Origin: Cyanobacteriota bacterium
GTDB lineage: Bacteria; Cyanobacteriota; Cyanobacteriia; SKYG9
Direction: 5' to 3'
Assembly: GCA_025054735.1 (NCBI GenBank)
Contig: JANWZG010000279.1
Span: 1 to 5,368, forward strand
DNA: 5,368 nucleotides
Part shown: one piece after another, positions 1-5,227 of the stretch
How the letters are laid out: each line of letters opens with the position of its first letter
How positions within the stretch are numbered: position 1 is the first letter of the stretch
Translations under genes and position numbers: made by a program
The notes under the pieces: model-generated
What the model saw: the letters and a program-made list of their open reading frames with translations, nothing else
The model's database searches: none
Told to the model about the DNA's origin: nothing

Positions 1-35
1 CAAATAGTTTAACAATTCTAAAGTCAACACTTTAA

Positions 36-86
36 AGTCAGAAAGGGCACCGACGACTTTCCGCGTTTCGTCTCGGTGCCCTGACT
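36..86 (-). terminator. Hairpin downstream of acsF, probable transcription terminator
   Basis: A perfect 10-bp inverted repeat, AGGGCACCGA (44-53) and TCGGTGCCCT (73-82), encloses a short loop. The stem can be lengthened inside by GAC/GTC (55-57 with 70-72, one bulged base) and outside by AGTC/GACT (36-39 with 83-86). It lies about 100 bases past the acsF stop codon, on the side where acsF transcription leaves the gene. Read on the minus strand it is followed by a loose T-rich stretch (CCCTTTCTGACTTTAAAG) rather than a clean U-run, so it is only a moderately good intrinsic terminator. No U-run follows on the plus strand. The rest of 1-187 shows no gene to me; 29-38 is a small palindrome, ACTTTAAAGT. 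Confidence 0.55.
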
Positions 87-187
87 GGTTCGCTCCTCAC
101 ACCACCTACAATATACCTGAAGAGCTAGATTTTGTCACTACCTTTCTAACAAAGTTCTCGAAAAAACTGACTACCAGGCGAAATGCC

Positions 188-1264
188 CTAGCGCACTGTA
201 TTAGCCAAGTGCTCAACAGGTATCGGCTTCATCAAATAGAGACGGACAAACTGCACAACGTTAGACAGATACAGCGGGAGCTTTCGCAGGGCTTTAATCA
301 CCTTCGGTTGATTAGACTCTGCGATCGCCGTCAACTTGGCATTGTTGTCCACACAGATTTCTAACAAGCGATAGAAGTCTGGATGTCCCACGTTCAAAAT
401 CACAGGGAATACCCGTGCTGCGGTTTCATTGGTCTTCTCAATTACATACTTGTCATACTCGCGGGCATCTAGGCCGATCGCCCGATAAAACCCTGCCCGC
501 TGCACATCATTTAGATACATTGTGGCAAACACCGACAACAAGAAGAATCGACTCCACAATTTTGCCTCTAGACCGGTCAAGATCTTGGGTTGAGCACGCA
601 TTAGGGCATCAAAAAAGTCACCATGACGGTTCTCATCCTGACACCAGTTCTCAAAAAAGCGGAAGATGGGATAGATCCGATTCTCTGGGTGTGATTCTAG
701 ATGACGATAGATAGTAATGTAGCGCCAATAACCAATCTTTTCCGAAAGGTAGGTAGCATAAAAAATAAATTTGGGCTGAAAGTAGGTATAGCTGCGGCTC
801 TTAGTGAGGAAACCCAAGTCTAAACATAAGTTGAAGTCAGACATGGCTTTGTTAAGGAAACCTGCATGTCGAGCTTCGTCACGAGACATCAACCCAAAGC
901 ACTCTGCCAATACGGGATTTTTGCCTTTGAGCTTGCGTGATAGTTCCTTGTAGAGAAGAAAGCCAGAAAACTCAGCCGTACAGGAGCGCTCTAAGAATTC
1001 CACAAACAGGCGACGAGTTTCGCCATCAATATGCTCCCAAGACTGCTCAAACTCGCTATCACGAACAAAGTGGTTACGATTATAGTCTTGCCGAAATTCC
1101 TCCAAAATGGCCTTCAGCTCATCTTCGTTGGCAGTTATATCCATTGCTGCCATTGCATCGAAGTCTGTAGTGTAGAATCGAGGAGTTAAAATTGTCTCCT
1201 TAGCAGGCACTTTGACACCTGGCTTTATCTCTTCAAAGTTGGGCTTCTCAACGGTGTTGACCAT
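188..1264 (-). CDS. acsF: Magnesium-protoporphyrin IX monomethyl ester (oxidative) cyclase, aerobic diiron type
   Basis: This 358-aa protein has the usual full length of cyanobacterial AcsF/ChlA and begins with the family's MVNTxEKP-like N-terminus. Members are membrane-associated, oxygen-dependent diiron enzymes. They close the isocyclic fifth ring of Mg-protoporphyrin IX monomethyl ester to give divinyl protochlorophyllide, and in cyanobacteria they act with the partner Ycf54. The sequence shows the ferritin-like diiron motifs: Glu98 in AEFSGF, ExxH in DEARH (Glu130, His133) and a second ExxH in DENRH (Glu211, His214). The blocks LTPRFYTTDF (26-35) and EKIGYWRYITIYRHLE (175-190) also match the family. 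The start is ATG at 1264, with a modest AAGG ribosome site 4 bases upstream. Cyanobacteria often have two copies, ChlAI (normal oxygen) and ChlAII (low oxygen, usually beside ho2 and hemN). No such neighbours are seen, so ChlAI is my inference. Confidence 0.97.
   Translation of the reverse strand: MVNTVEKPNFEEIKPGVKVPAKETILTPRFYTTDFDAMAAMDITANEDELKAILEEFRQDYNRNHFVRDSEFEQSWEHIDGETRRLFVEFLERSCTAEFSGFLLYKELSRKLKGKNPVLAECFGLMSRDEARHAGFLNKAMSDFNLCLDLGFLTKSRSYTYFQPKFIFYATYLSEKIGYWRYITIYRHLESHPENRIYPIFRFFENWCQDENRHGDFFDALMRAQPKILTGLEAKLWSRFFLLSVFATMYLNDVQRAGFYRAIGLDAREYDKYVIEKTNETAARVFPVILNVGHPDFYRLLEICVDNNAKLTAIAESNQPKVIKALRKLPLYLSNVVQFVRLYLMKPIPVEHLANTVR
321..328. repeat. HIP1 octamer (GCGATCGC)
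   Basis: A complete HIP1 palindrome lies inside the acsF coding region. HIP1 is a dispersed element over-represented in many cyanobacterial genomes; it marks lineage and does not imply local function. Confidence 0.85.
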
Positions 1265-1317
1265 AACGCCTTAGGGGTAAACCTTTTTATTACGTTCCCC
1301 AGTTTATCAGGGTGATG

Positions 1318-1358
1318 AGTATAAACACCCCAGATTTCGTTAAGAATGGTTGCAACCA
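1318..1358 (-). promoter_or_regulatory. Candidate acsF promoter with an upstream palindromic site
   Basis: On the minus strand, a TATACT hexamer (1318-1323, five of six matches to the -10 consensus) is preceded at a 17-base spacing by a weak -35, TTCTTA (1341-1346). A perfect 12-bp palindrome, TGGTTGCAACCA (1347-1358), abuts the -35. If transcription starts near 1311, the palindrome is centred about 41 bases upstream, where class II activators usually bind. The leader would then be about 47 bases. The hexamers are read by eye and the binding protein is unknown. The palindrome does not fit the NtcA pattern GTA-N8-TAC. Confidence 0.4.
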
Positions 1359-1365
1359 AAGGGCC

Positions 1366-1740
1366 TTATTCCGGTAAATCAAGGGCATGCGCCTTAAGGT
1401 CTTCTAAAGTTACATATTCCAGGGTGGAAGCATGGGTAGCAGCTAACACAACAGGCGGGGCCATGCCAGCATCTAGTGCCTCTTTCCAGCGAGAAGCACA
1501 TAAACACCAACGATCGCCTGGTTTTAGCCCAGGAAAGGCATAGGCAGGTACAGGGGTAATCAAGTCGTTGCCCCTAGCCTTGCTAAACGCTAAAAATGCT
1601 TCTGTAACTTGGGCACAAACCGTATGCGCTCCAATGTCACCTGCTCCTGTATTGCACATGCCGTCACGATAAAAACCCGTCATGGGCGACGTACAACAGA
1701 CTTGCAGTGGTTTACCTAGCACATTACTAGCAGTTGACAT
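1366..1740 (-). CDS. DUF2237 family protein, function unknown
   Basis: This 124-aa protein matches the small, soluble, cysteine-rich DUF2237 family across its whole length. Recognisable family blocks are NVLGKPLQVC (6-15), TGFYRDGMCNTG (21-32), HTVCAQVTEAFL (39-50), FSKARGNDL (52-60) and FPGLKPGDRWCLCASRWKEA (69-88), then the tail LEDLKAHALD. Cysteines are at 15, 16, 29, 42, 79 and 81. Their conservation suggests metal or redox chemistry, but I know of no established function. I chose ATG at 1740 because the family homology begins there and AAGGA lies upstream (1751-1755), though at a long 10-base spacing. An in-frame ATG at 1770 would add 10 residues but has no ribosome site. There is no signal peptide or membrane segment. 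The gene sits upstream of acsF in the same direction, 101 bases away; a role linked to chlorophyll synthesis cannot be inferred from that alone. Confidence 0.88.
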   Translation of the reverse strand: MSTASNVLGKPLQVCCTSPMTGFYRDGMCNTGAGDIGAHTVCAQVTEAFLAFSKARGNDLITPVPAYAFPGLKPGDRWCLCASRWKEALDAGMAPPVVLAATHASTLEYVTLEDLKAHALDLPE

Positions 1741-1908
1741 AAAACGGCAATCCTTATTTATGCATGGCATAGCTAACTATGTAGATTACCGACAGATAGG
1801 GGTCATCGACAAGAGGTGTGATTAACCCAAATGTTGTGTATTCGATGCATGGATCACTGATTCGGTGAATACTGGTTAGCGAATGCTGATTGATGACCGT
1901 AGTAGTAG
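1741..1908. other. Intergenic region without a recognised gene
   Basis: These 168 bases separate the DUF2237 gene from the upstream 199-aa gene. I see no coding region, no strong terminator hairpin and no RNA gene. Only short imperfect inverted repeats occur (for example ATTCG at 1860-1864 against CGAAT at 1880-1884) and an 8-bp direct repeat, ATGCATGG (1760-1767 and 1845-1852), all of which could be chance. The DUF2237 promoter presumably lies here, but I cannot place it with confidence. Confidence 0.5.
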
Positions 1909-2508
1909 TTACTGGCACCGATGGTTTGACCTAGGTTGCACTGTGGCAGCCGTTGCATCTAGCGGATGAATCTGTGGCATTGCTTGTAGATGGACAGTTG
2001 TATAAAAAACAGTGCCAATCAAGGCAACTATAGCTGCGATCGCTACCCCTGTAGAGAGGCGGGCTTGGGTGCGGAGTCGCTCTATTTCTGCTGCCGTATC
2101 TGCACGCTGTGCTTCTGTCGAGCTATCTGTAGCTATGTCCCCCGCCTCAGATGACTTTTTGTCGTCTGGATCAGAAAAAACAACTAATGAATGCAGCCAA
2201 TTCGTGATCAACCTGGGACTATTCTCCACAACCCACATTAATGCCACCTGACGACATAATGGCTTAGACATGCGCGCTAGGCTCTTGGTCAAAGGTTGTA
2301 GATAACGAGGTCGAATTTTCTGGTTAATAAGGTTGACGTATCCGATGTCATAAAGACAGTCAATCACTAGGGTTGCTGTCACTTTCTCACGTCGAAATAG
2401 CTGGTCAAGCACTAGCAAAACATCTTGCAGTCGCTCCTGCTCAATTTGCTGTTCTTTGAGCCGTTGTATATCGTGGGGAGAAAGTTTAGACAAAGGCTGA
2501 GGAGTCAT
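1909..2508 (-). CDS. Hypothetical protein with C-terminal membrane segment
   Basis: I do not recognise a named family for this 199-aa protein. The N-terminal half (about 10-108) is predicted helical and amphipathic: a charged helix (LKEQQIEQERLQDVLLVLDQL, split here as 17-30 and 31-37), then a segment with CLYDIGYVNLINQK (51-64) and a basic patch around SKSLARMSKPLCR. Next comes an acidic, Ser/Asp-rich linker (112-131), a short coiled-coil-like stretch (TAAEIERLRTQAR, 138-150), one hydrophobic membrane helix (about 152-174) and a short tail. This suggests a cytoplasmic domain tethered near its C-terminus to a membrane. The ATG at 2508 has an in-frame TAA two codons upstream, so the gene cannot extend further; no Shine-Dalgarno site is visible. 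It lies 65 bases after the DUF790 gene in the same direction and may share its transcript. One complete HIP1 site lies within it. Confidence 0.82.
   Translation of the reverse strand: MTPQPLSKLSPHDIQRLKEQQIEQERLQDVLLVLDQLFRREKVTATLVIDCLYDIGYVNLINQKIRPRYLQPLTKSLARMSKPLCRQVALMWVVENSPRLITNWLHSLVVFSDPDDKKSSEAGDIATDSSTEAQRADTAAEIERLRTQARLSTGVAIAAIVALIGTVFYTTVHLQAMPQIHPLDATAATVQPRSNHRCQ
2036..2043. repeat. HIP1 octamer (GCGATCGC)
   Basis: A complete HIP1 palindrome, inside the part of the 199-aa gene that encodes the predicted membrane helix. Confidence 0.85.
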
Positions 2509-2573
2509 AGTTTACACGCAGCTAGTCATTATCCCATGTGTACAGCAGAAGCCCAAATGCGTCAATGCTCTGG

Positions 2574-3791
2574 TTATGAGTCTACGATTGCAAGCACAGC
2601 TTTGGGTAACAGCTCTCGCTTAAACCACACGATCGGCACTGTTACATCCTTCACATCTACCCCGGCTTTTTCTAAGTTGAGGCGCTCAGAAATTGCCAGG
2701 ATCAGATTTGTACAACTGGCCTTGCGAACTTGTGCAAACTTCTTTTGCAGGTAGTCTGGTCGCCAATAACCTACAATTTCCAACAACCAAGTGCGTCCAT
2801 CAGGATGAACCAGCCGAAAATCTGGGATCACAACACTTCCTGGAACGGGCAACAACTCTACCTCGCGCTCCAGCTTCCAATCAGTATTGACCGCTGTCCA
2901 GCGATTAGCAAAACTTCGTTCAAGCATACTATCGTAAGGCTTTCCAGGTGGGTAGTGGCTCACCAAACCACAGTCATGCTGAAGTTGAAACTGACGCTGG
3001 CGCGCATCTCCTGTGAACGAGTCTCGTTGATATAGTACGGCTTCCAACTCCCAGTTAGTCACATGCAGCAACGCAGGCAGCATCATAGCTAGCTTTAACC
3101 CATACCGCGTGCTCATACCAAACAGGCTAGCTGCCCCATCCACGGTAATTGTAAAGCCGTGGTCTGCATCACCTTCCACATAGGCCATCAGTTGATAGAG
3201 CTTGAGGTAGCGAAACAGAAGTTTATATTCACCTGGGTCGTTGCGATGTACATGCAAAACAAGGTAAGCAGCTTGATACAACACACCCTGCACCTGAGAT
3301 AGATTGTAGCGATGGATCAGAGCTTCTGGAGTTGGCTCCTCAAATCGAGTCAGAATCTGATTCTCCTTCAGGTCTGCATATAAACCAGCTTGAATTTCTG
3401 ACCGTTGCACCTCACGATTTAATTCTTGGCTCAAGGAATCTGCAAGCTGAGTGAGAATTTGCTCCGTAGCACGAGGGCTAGGTACAGAAGCTGCTGACAA
3501 TGTAAACACCCGCTGACGTAACTGTTGCGGTTCTAGTGGACTCAGGGTTTCAAACGTGCAAAAACTCACCTTCAACAGATGGGCAAGTCCTCGCCAGATG
3601 CGATAGTCTACACTGTCACCTTCCAGTTGGTTTAACTGACGGTCAAGATCACCTTGGCGCTGGTTCACTCGCGATCGCACCAGAGCAATTAACTCGCTAG
3701 CCATTGCCAGCGACCTGTTGTCTAACGGTAATTGCTTGGGAACTACTGTGTTTCCTTCAGTACGTAGAATCAGCAGGTCACTGGGCAACAT
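2574..3791 (-). CDS. DUF790 / Bax1-type predicted nuclease
   Basis: This 405-aa protein matches the DUF790 family from end to end. Archaeal members, called Bax1, are nucleases that bind the XPB helicase and are linked to DNA repair. Family landmarks are the start MLPSDLL, DYRIWRGLAHLL (62-73), LYADLKEN (137-144), TPEALIHRYNLSQVQGVLY (154-172), LLFRYLKLYQLM (191-202) and SLFGMSTRYGLKLAMMLPAL (222-241). The C-terminal third holds a PD-(D/E)xK-like nuclease core: DSMLE (Glu291), IPDF (Asp324), LLEIVGYW (Glu338) and a following basic helix with Lys350-Lys351. Assigning these as catalytic residues is my inference. I start at ATG 3791 because the family begins MLPxDLL; an in-frame TTG at 3806 adds five residues. 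Neither has a clear ribosome site. No helicase gene is next to it. The gene looks intact, with no frameshift. Confidence 0.9.
   Translation of the reverse strand: MLPSDLLILRTEGNTVVPKQLPLDNRSLAMASELIALVRSRVNQRQGDLDRQLNQLEGDSVDYRIWRGLAHLLKVSFCTFETLSPLEPQQLRQRVFTLSAASVPSPRATEQILTQLADSLSQELNREVQRSEIQAGLYADLKENQILTRFEEPTPEALIHRYNLSQVQGVLYQAAYLVLHVHRNDPGEYKLLFRYLKLYQLMAYVEGDADHGFTITVDGAASLFGMSTRYGLKLAMMLPALLHVTNWELEAVLYQRDSFTGDARQRQFQLQHDCGLVSHYPPGKPYDSMLERSFANRWTAVNTDWKLEREVELLPVPGSVVIPDFRLVHPDGRTWLLEIVGYWRPDYLQKKFAQVRKASCTNLILAISERLNLEKAGVDVKDVTVPIVWFKRELLPKAVLAIVDS
3671..3678. repeat. HIP1 octamer (GCGATCGC)
   Basis: A complete HIP1 palindrome within the N-terminal part of the DUF790 coding region; the third full copy in the window. 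Confidence 0.85.
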
Positions 3792-3849
3792 AACATGGCA
3801 GTTCAAACTCAGAAAGACTAGCGCGAGACCCAGATCATCATGACATCTA

Positions 3850-3880
3850 TCTCAAGACGAATTTGAGACCAGACAGTCTC
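3850..3880. other. Overlapping, mutually exclusive inverted repeats between two genes
   Basis: In the 97-base gap between the 135-aa gene and the DUF790 gene, TCTCAA (3850-3855) can pair with TTGAGA (3863-3868), while GAGAC (3865-3869) can instead pair with GTCTC (3876-3880). The two hairpins share bases and cannot form together. There is no U-run, so a simple intrinsic terminator is not supported. Stems of 5-6 bp are weak, and the arrangement may be chance. Confidence 0.25.
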
Positions 3881-3888
3881 CATCATGG

Positions 3889-4296
3889 TCAAGACTTGCG
3901 AATGTCCTTAGCCATATTGCGGAACAAATCCATACTGGAGTCTAGGCGACGCCGATCAGCAGCTTCCCCAATAGCCGTTGGGGATATCTGGACATTCGGT
4001 TGATTTGCAGGAGTACCCTTCTTAGCGGCAGCTTCTGCTTCATATTTCGACAATTGCACACTGTCCATAGCTGAGACTCGCTTGATCACTTCTTTTTCCT
4101 CAGGACTACTCGCTGTTTTGGGAAATGTCCGCCTAATAGTCTGGGCTGTCCGCATATAATCAAGATTGCCTAAACTTTTAGCACTGTCTGCGTCTAAAAA
4201 GTAGGCACCAGAAGTCGATTGAGGCTTTACTCGTTGAGTAGAAGCATTACCATCAGCACGCTTTGAACCAAATAGCCGTTTCACAAATCCAGTCAT
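3889..4296 (-). CDS. Hypothetical basic protein, probably partly disordered
   Basis: I do not recognise this 135-aa protein. It has no signal peptide or membrane segment. The N-terminus (MTGFVKRLFGSKR) could form a short amphipathic basic helix. A low-complexity Ser/Thr/Gln stretch (15-30) follows, then a more ordered-looking block, AYFLDADSAKSLGNLDYMR (31-49), continuing TAQTIRRTFPKT. An Ala/Lys-rich region follows (87-95), then a Pro/Asn-rich linker (96-107), and a helical basic C-terminus, RRRLDSSMDLFRNMAKDIRK (115-134). Two well-formed blocks at either end of variable linkers suggest a small adaptor or binding protein, but this is only inference. The ATG at 4296 is well supported by an AGGAG ribosome site (4303-4307) six bases upstream. 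It is the first gene of the minus-strand block and diverges from rpoZ. Confidence 0.8.
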   Translation of the reverse strand: MTGFVKRLFGSKRADGNASTQRVKPQSTSGAYFLDADSAKSLGNLDYMRTAQTIRRTFPKTASSPEEKEVIKRVSAMDSVQLSKYEAEAAAKKGTPANQPNVQISPTAIGEAADRRRLDSSMDLFRNMAKDIRKS

Positions 4297-4326
4297 ACTA
4301 CTCTCCTAAGCATTAGTCGCCCATAG

Positions 4327-4342
4327 GTTACAGATCAGTAAC
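4327..4342. promoter_or_regulatory. Operator-like palindrome in the divergent promoter region
   Basis: GTTACAGATCAGTAAC is a 16-bp near-perfect inverted repeat: GTTAC/GTAAC arms around a central GATC, with one symmetrical mismatched pair. It lies 31 bases upstream of the 135-aa start codon and overlaps the expected transcription start of the promoter read at 4347-4375. A repressor bound here would block that promoter. The protein that might bind is unknown. Confidence 0.35.
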
Positions 4343-4346
4343 TATT

Positions 4347-4375
4347 ATGATAAGAAATGTGAACGAATGAAACAA
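4347..4375 (-). promoter_or_regulatory. Candidate promoter of the 135-aa gene
   Basis: On the minus strand, TTGTTT (4370-4375) and TATCAT (4347-4352, five of six matches to TATAAT) are spaced by exactly 17 bases. The expected start near 4340 gives a leader of about 44 bases before the ATG at 4296. The -10 is good and the -35 weak. Confidence 0.4.
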
Positions 4376-4378
4376 AGC

Positions 4379-4384
4379 TATAGT
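4379..4384 (+). promoter_or_regulatory. Candidate -10 element for the rpoZ cluster
   Basis: TATAGT matches five of six bases of the -10 consensus, but no convincing -35 is present 16-18 bases upstream. A start near 4391 would give a leader of about 90 bases to the TTG start of rpoZ. It overlaps an in-frame GTG at 4383, which argues against that GTG being the start codon. Confidence 0.3.
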
Positions 4385-4468
4385 GGGATTAGTTGACTGC
4401 AAACAGGTTGGATACACTAGGACTGGAATTATGGCGAGATTTATTCCTAATAGACTTAATCCCGATAG

Positions 4469-4474
4469 AGGAGG
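4469..4474 (+). promoter_or_regulatory. Strong ribosome binding site that sets the rpoZ start
   Basis: A perfect AGGAGG, within AGAGGAGG at 4467-4474, stands 7 bases before an in-frame TTG at 4482. It is the best Shine-Dalgarno site in the window and points to TTG as the start codon. The upstream ATG at 4431 has only AGGA (4419-4422) at 8 bases. Confidence 0.65.
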
Positions 4475-4481
4475 CAAACTC

Positions 4482-4727
4482 TTGAAACTCAAAAGTAGTA
4501 CTCAGAAACGCTCATCGTTTGACACGATGCATCTGATGCGACGAGCAGAAGAGTTGATTAACGCCTCGTCAAATCGTTACCGGGTTACGGTGCAGGTTGC
4601 TAACCGGGCGAAGCGTCGTCGGTTTGAAGAATTTGATAATCTTGATGACCCTAGGATGAAACCTGTGATTCGAGCCATTATGGAAATGTCTGATGAGTTA
4701 ACTCAGATAGAAATTATTGGCGATTGA
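4482..4727 (+). CDS. rpoZ: DNA-directed RNA polymerase omega subunit (RpoZ/Ycf61)
   Basis: Omega is the small RNA polymerase subunit that wraps the beta-prime C-terminal region and aids assembly; in cyanobacteria it also favours recruitment of the primary sigma factor. The sequence shows the cyanobacterial omega signature: RAEELINASSNRYRVTVQV (21-39), then ANRAKRRRFEEFDN, and DDPRMKPVIRAIMEMSDELT (55-74) ending in EIIGD. I chose TTG at 4482, giving 81 aa, because it follows an ideal AGGAGG by 7 bases and because cyanobacterial omegas are about 75-80 aa, with homology beginning near KRSSFD. ATG at 4431 would give 98 aa with a basic extension (MARFIPNRLN) and has a weaker site; it remains an alternative. 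The GTG at 4383 is unlikely. The stop codon overlaps the next start by one base (TGATG), so the downstream gene is probably translationally coupled. Confidence 0.95.
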   Translation: MKLKSSTQKRSSFDTMHLMRRAEELINASSNRYRVTVQVANRAKRRRFEEFDNLDDPRMKPVIRAIMEMSDELTQIEIIGD

Positions 4728-5227
4728 TGGCTCAACACAGGCGCACAAACTGGTGGTTTGTTTGGACAGTGGCTGTGATGATGGTCGTCATTACCCACTT
4801 CGCTAGTAGTCGTAACGTCATTGCTCAATCTGGTGTTGCACAGCCTAGCCCTGTTAATGTTCAGCCGCTGTTAATTCAGAATGTGTGGCGAGAAGTGTAT
4901 CGGCAACTACCTGACCTTCCTCTCGAAAACCAGTATGTGAGTCGAGACACTGGACAAGTCGCTACTGATAACACCCTTGTCCGGCGGATGATTCAATACC
5001 ATGTTTTCCAGAAAGGTCGGCCTCCTGGGTTGCGGCTAGACTGGAAGTTAACCCTAGCAGACTATCTAGGAGTCAATGAATATATGGATCCAGACGATTA
5101 TGTGGCAGGAGCTAGGTTAACTCCCAGTCCTCTAATAGGAGATCAAGCGGCTATAAAGCGGTTAAGTCGCGTTCAACGTGAAGAATTGGTACAAACCTTG
5201 GTAGCTTTGCTGAAAATTGCCCGATGA
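4727..5227 (+). CDS. Hypothetical secreted or membrane-anchored protein
   Basis: I do not recognise a named family for this 166-aa protein. A basic n-region (MAQHRR) is followed by a hydrophobic segment (9-26) and a possible signal peptidase site after VIA (31-33), which satisfies the -3/-1 rule. It is therefore either exported to the periplasm or thylakoid lumen, or anchored by its N-terminus. A Pro/Gln/Val linker (34-48) leads to a compact domain (about 50-166) containing VWREVYRQLPDLPLENQYV (53-71), DNTLVRRMIQYHVFQKGRPP (81-100), RLDWKLTLADYLGVNEYM (103-120) and a C-terminal helix, REELVQTLVALLKIAR. The ATG at 4727 overlaps the rpoZ stop by one base, and its own stop overlaps the DUF1818 start by four bases (ATGA). 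It probably needs translational coupling, since no separate Shine-Dalgarno site is clear. Confidence 0.85.
   Translation: MAQHRRTNWWFVWTVAVMMVVITHFASSRNVIAQSGVAQPSPVNVQPLLIQNVWREVYRQLPDLPLENQYVSRDTGQVATDNTLVRRMIQYHVFQKGRPPGLRLDWKLTLADYLGVNEYMDPDDYVAGARLTPSPLIGDQAAIKRLSRVQREELVQTLVALLKIAR

Noticed and set aside
415..1170. Plus-strand open frames of 99 and 77 codons across acsF
   Set aside because: They lie opposite a very well conserved gene, encode low-quality sequence without recognisable motifs, and have no ribosome sites; they are shadows of acsF.
1274..1300. Bulged hairpin (GGGGTAAAC with GTTCCCC) just upstream of the acsF start as a riboswitch
   Set aside because: One short, bulged stem with a T-rich loop does not resemble any riboswitch class I know; it could at most affect translation slightly.
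1760..1852. 8-bp direct repeat ATGCATGG flanking part of the intergenic region, as possible target duplications of an insertion
   Set aside because: Two short copies 85 bases apart with no terminal inverted repeats between them are within chance expectation.
1860..1884. ATTCG/CGAAT inverted repeat as terminator of the 199-aa gene
   Set aside because: The stem is only 5 bp with a 15-base loop and no U-run follows.
2425..3035. Plus-strand open frames opposite the DUF790 gene
   Set aside because: Several overlapping frames in different phases opposite a full-length family match; none shows a recognisable domain.
4393..4418. TTGACT (4393-4398) and TACACT (4413-4418) as a sigma-70-type promoter for rpoZ
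   Set aside because: The hexamers are only 14 bases apart, too short for a normal promoter, although each resembles its consensus.
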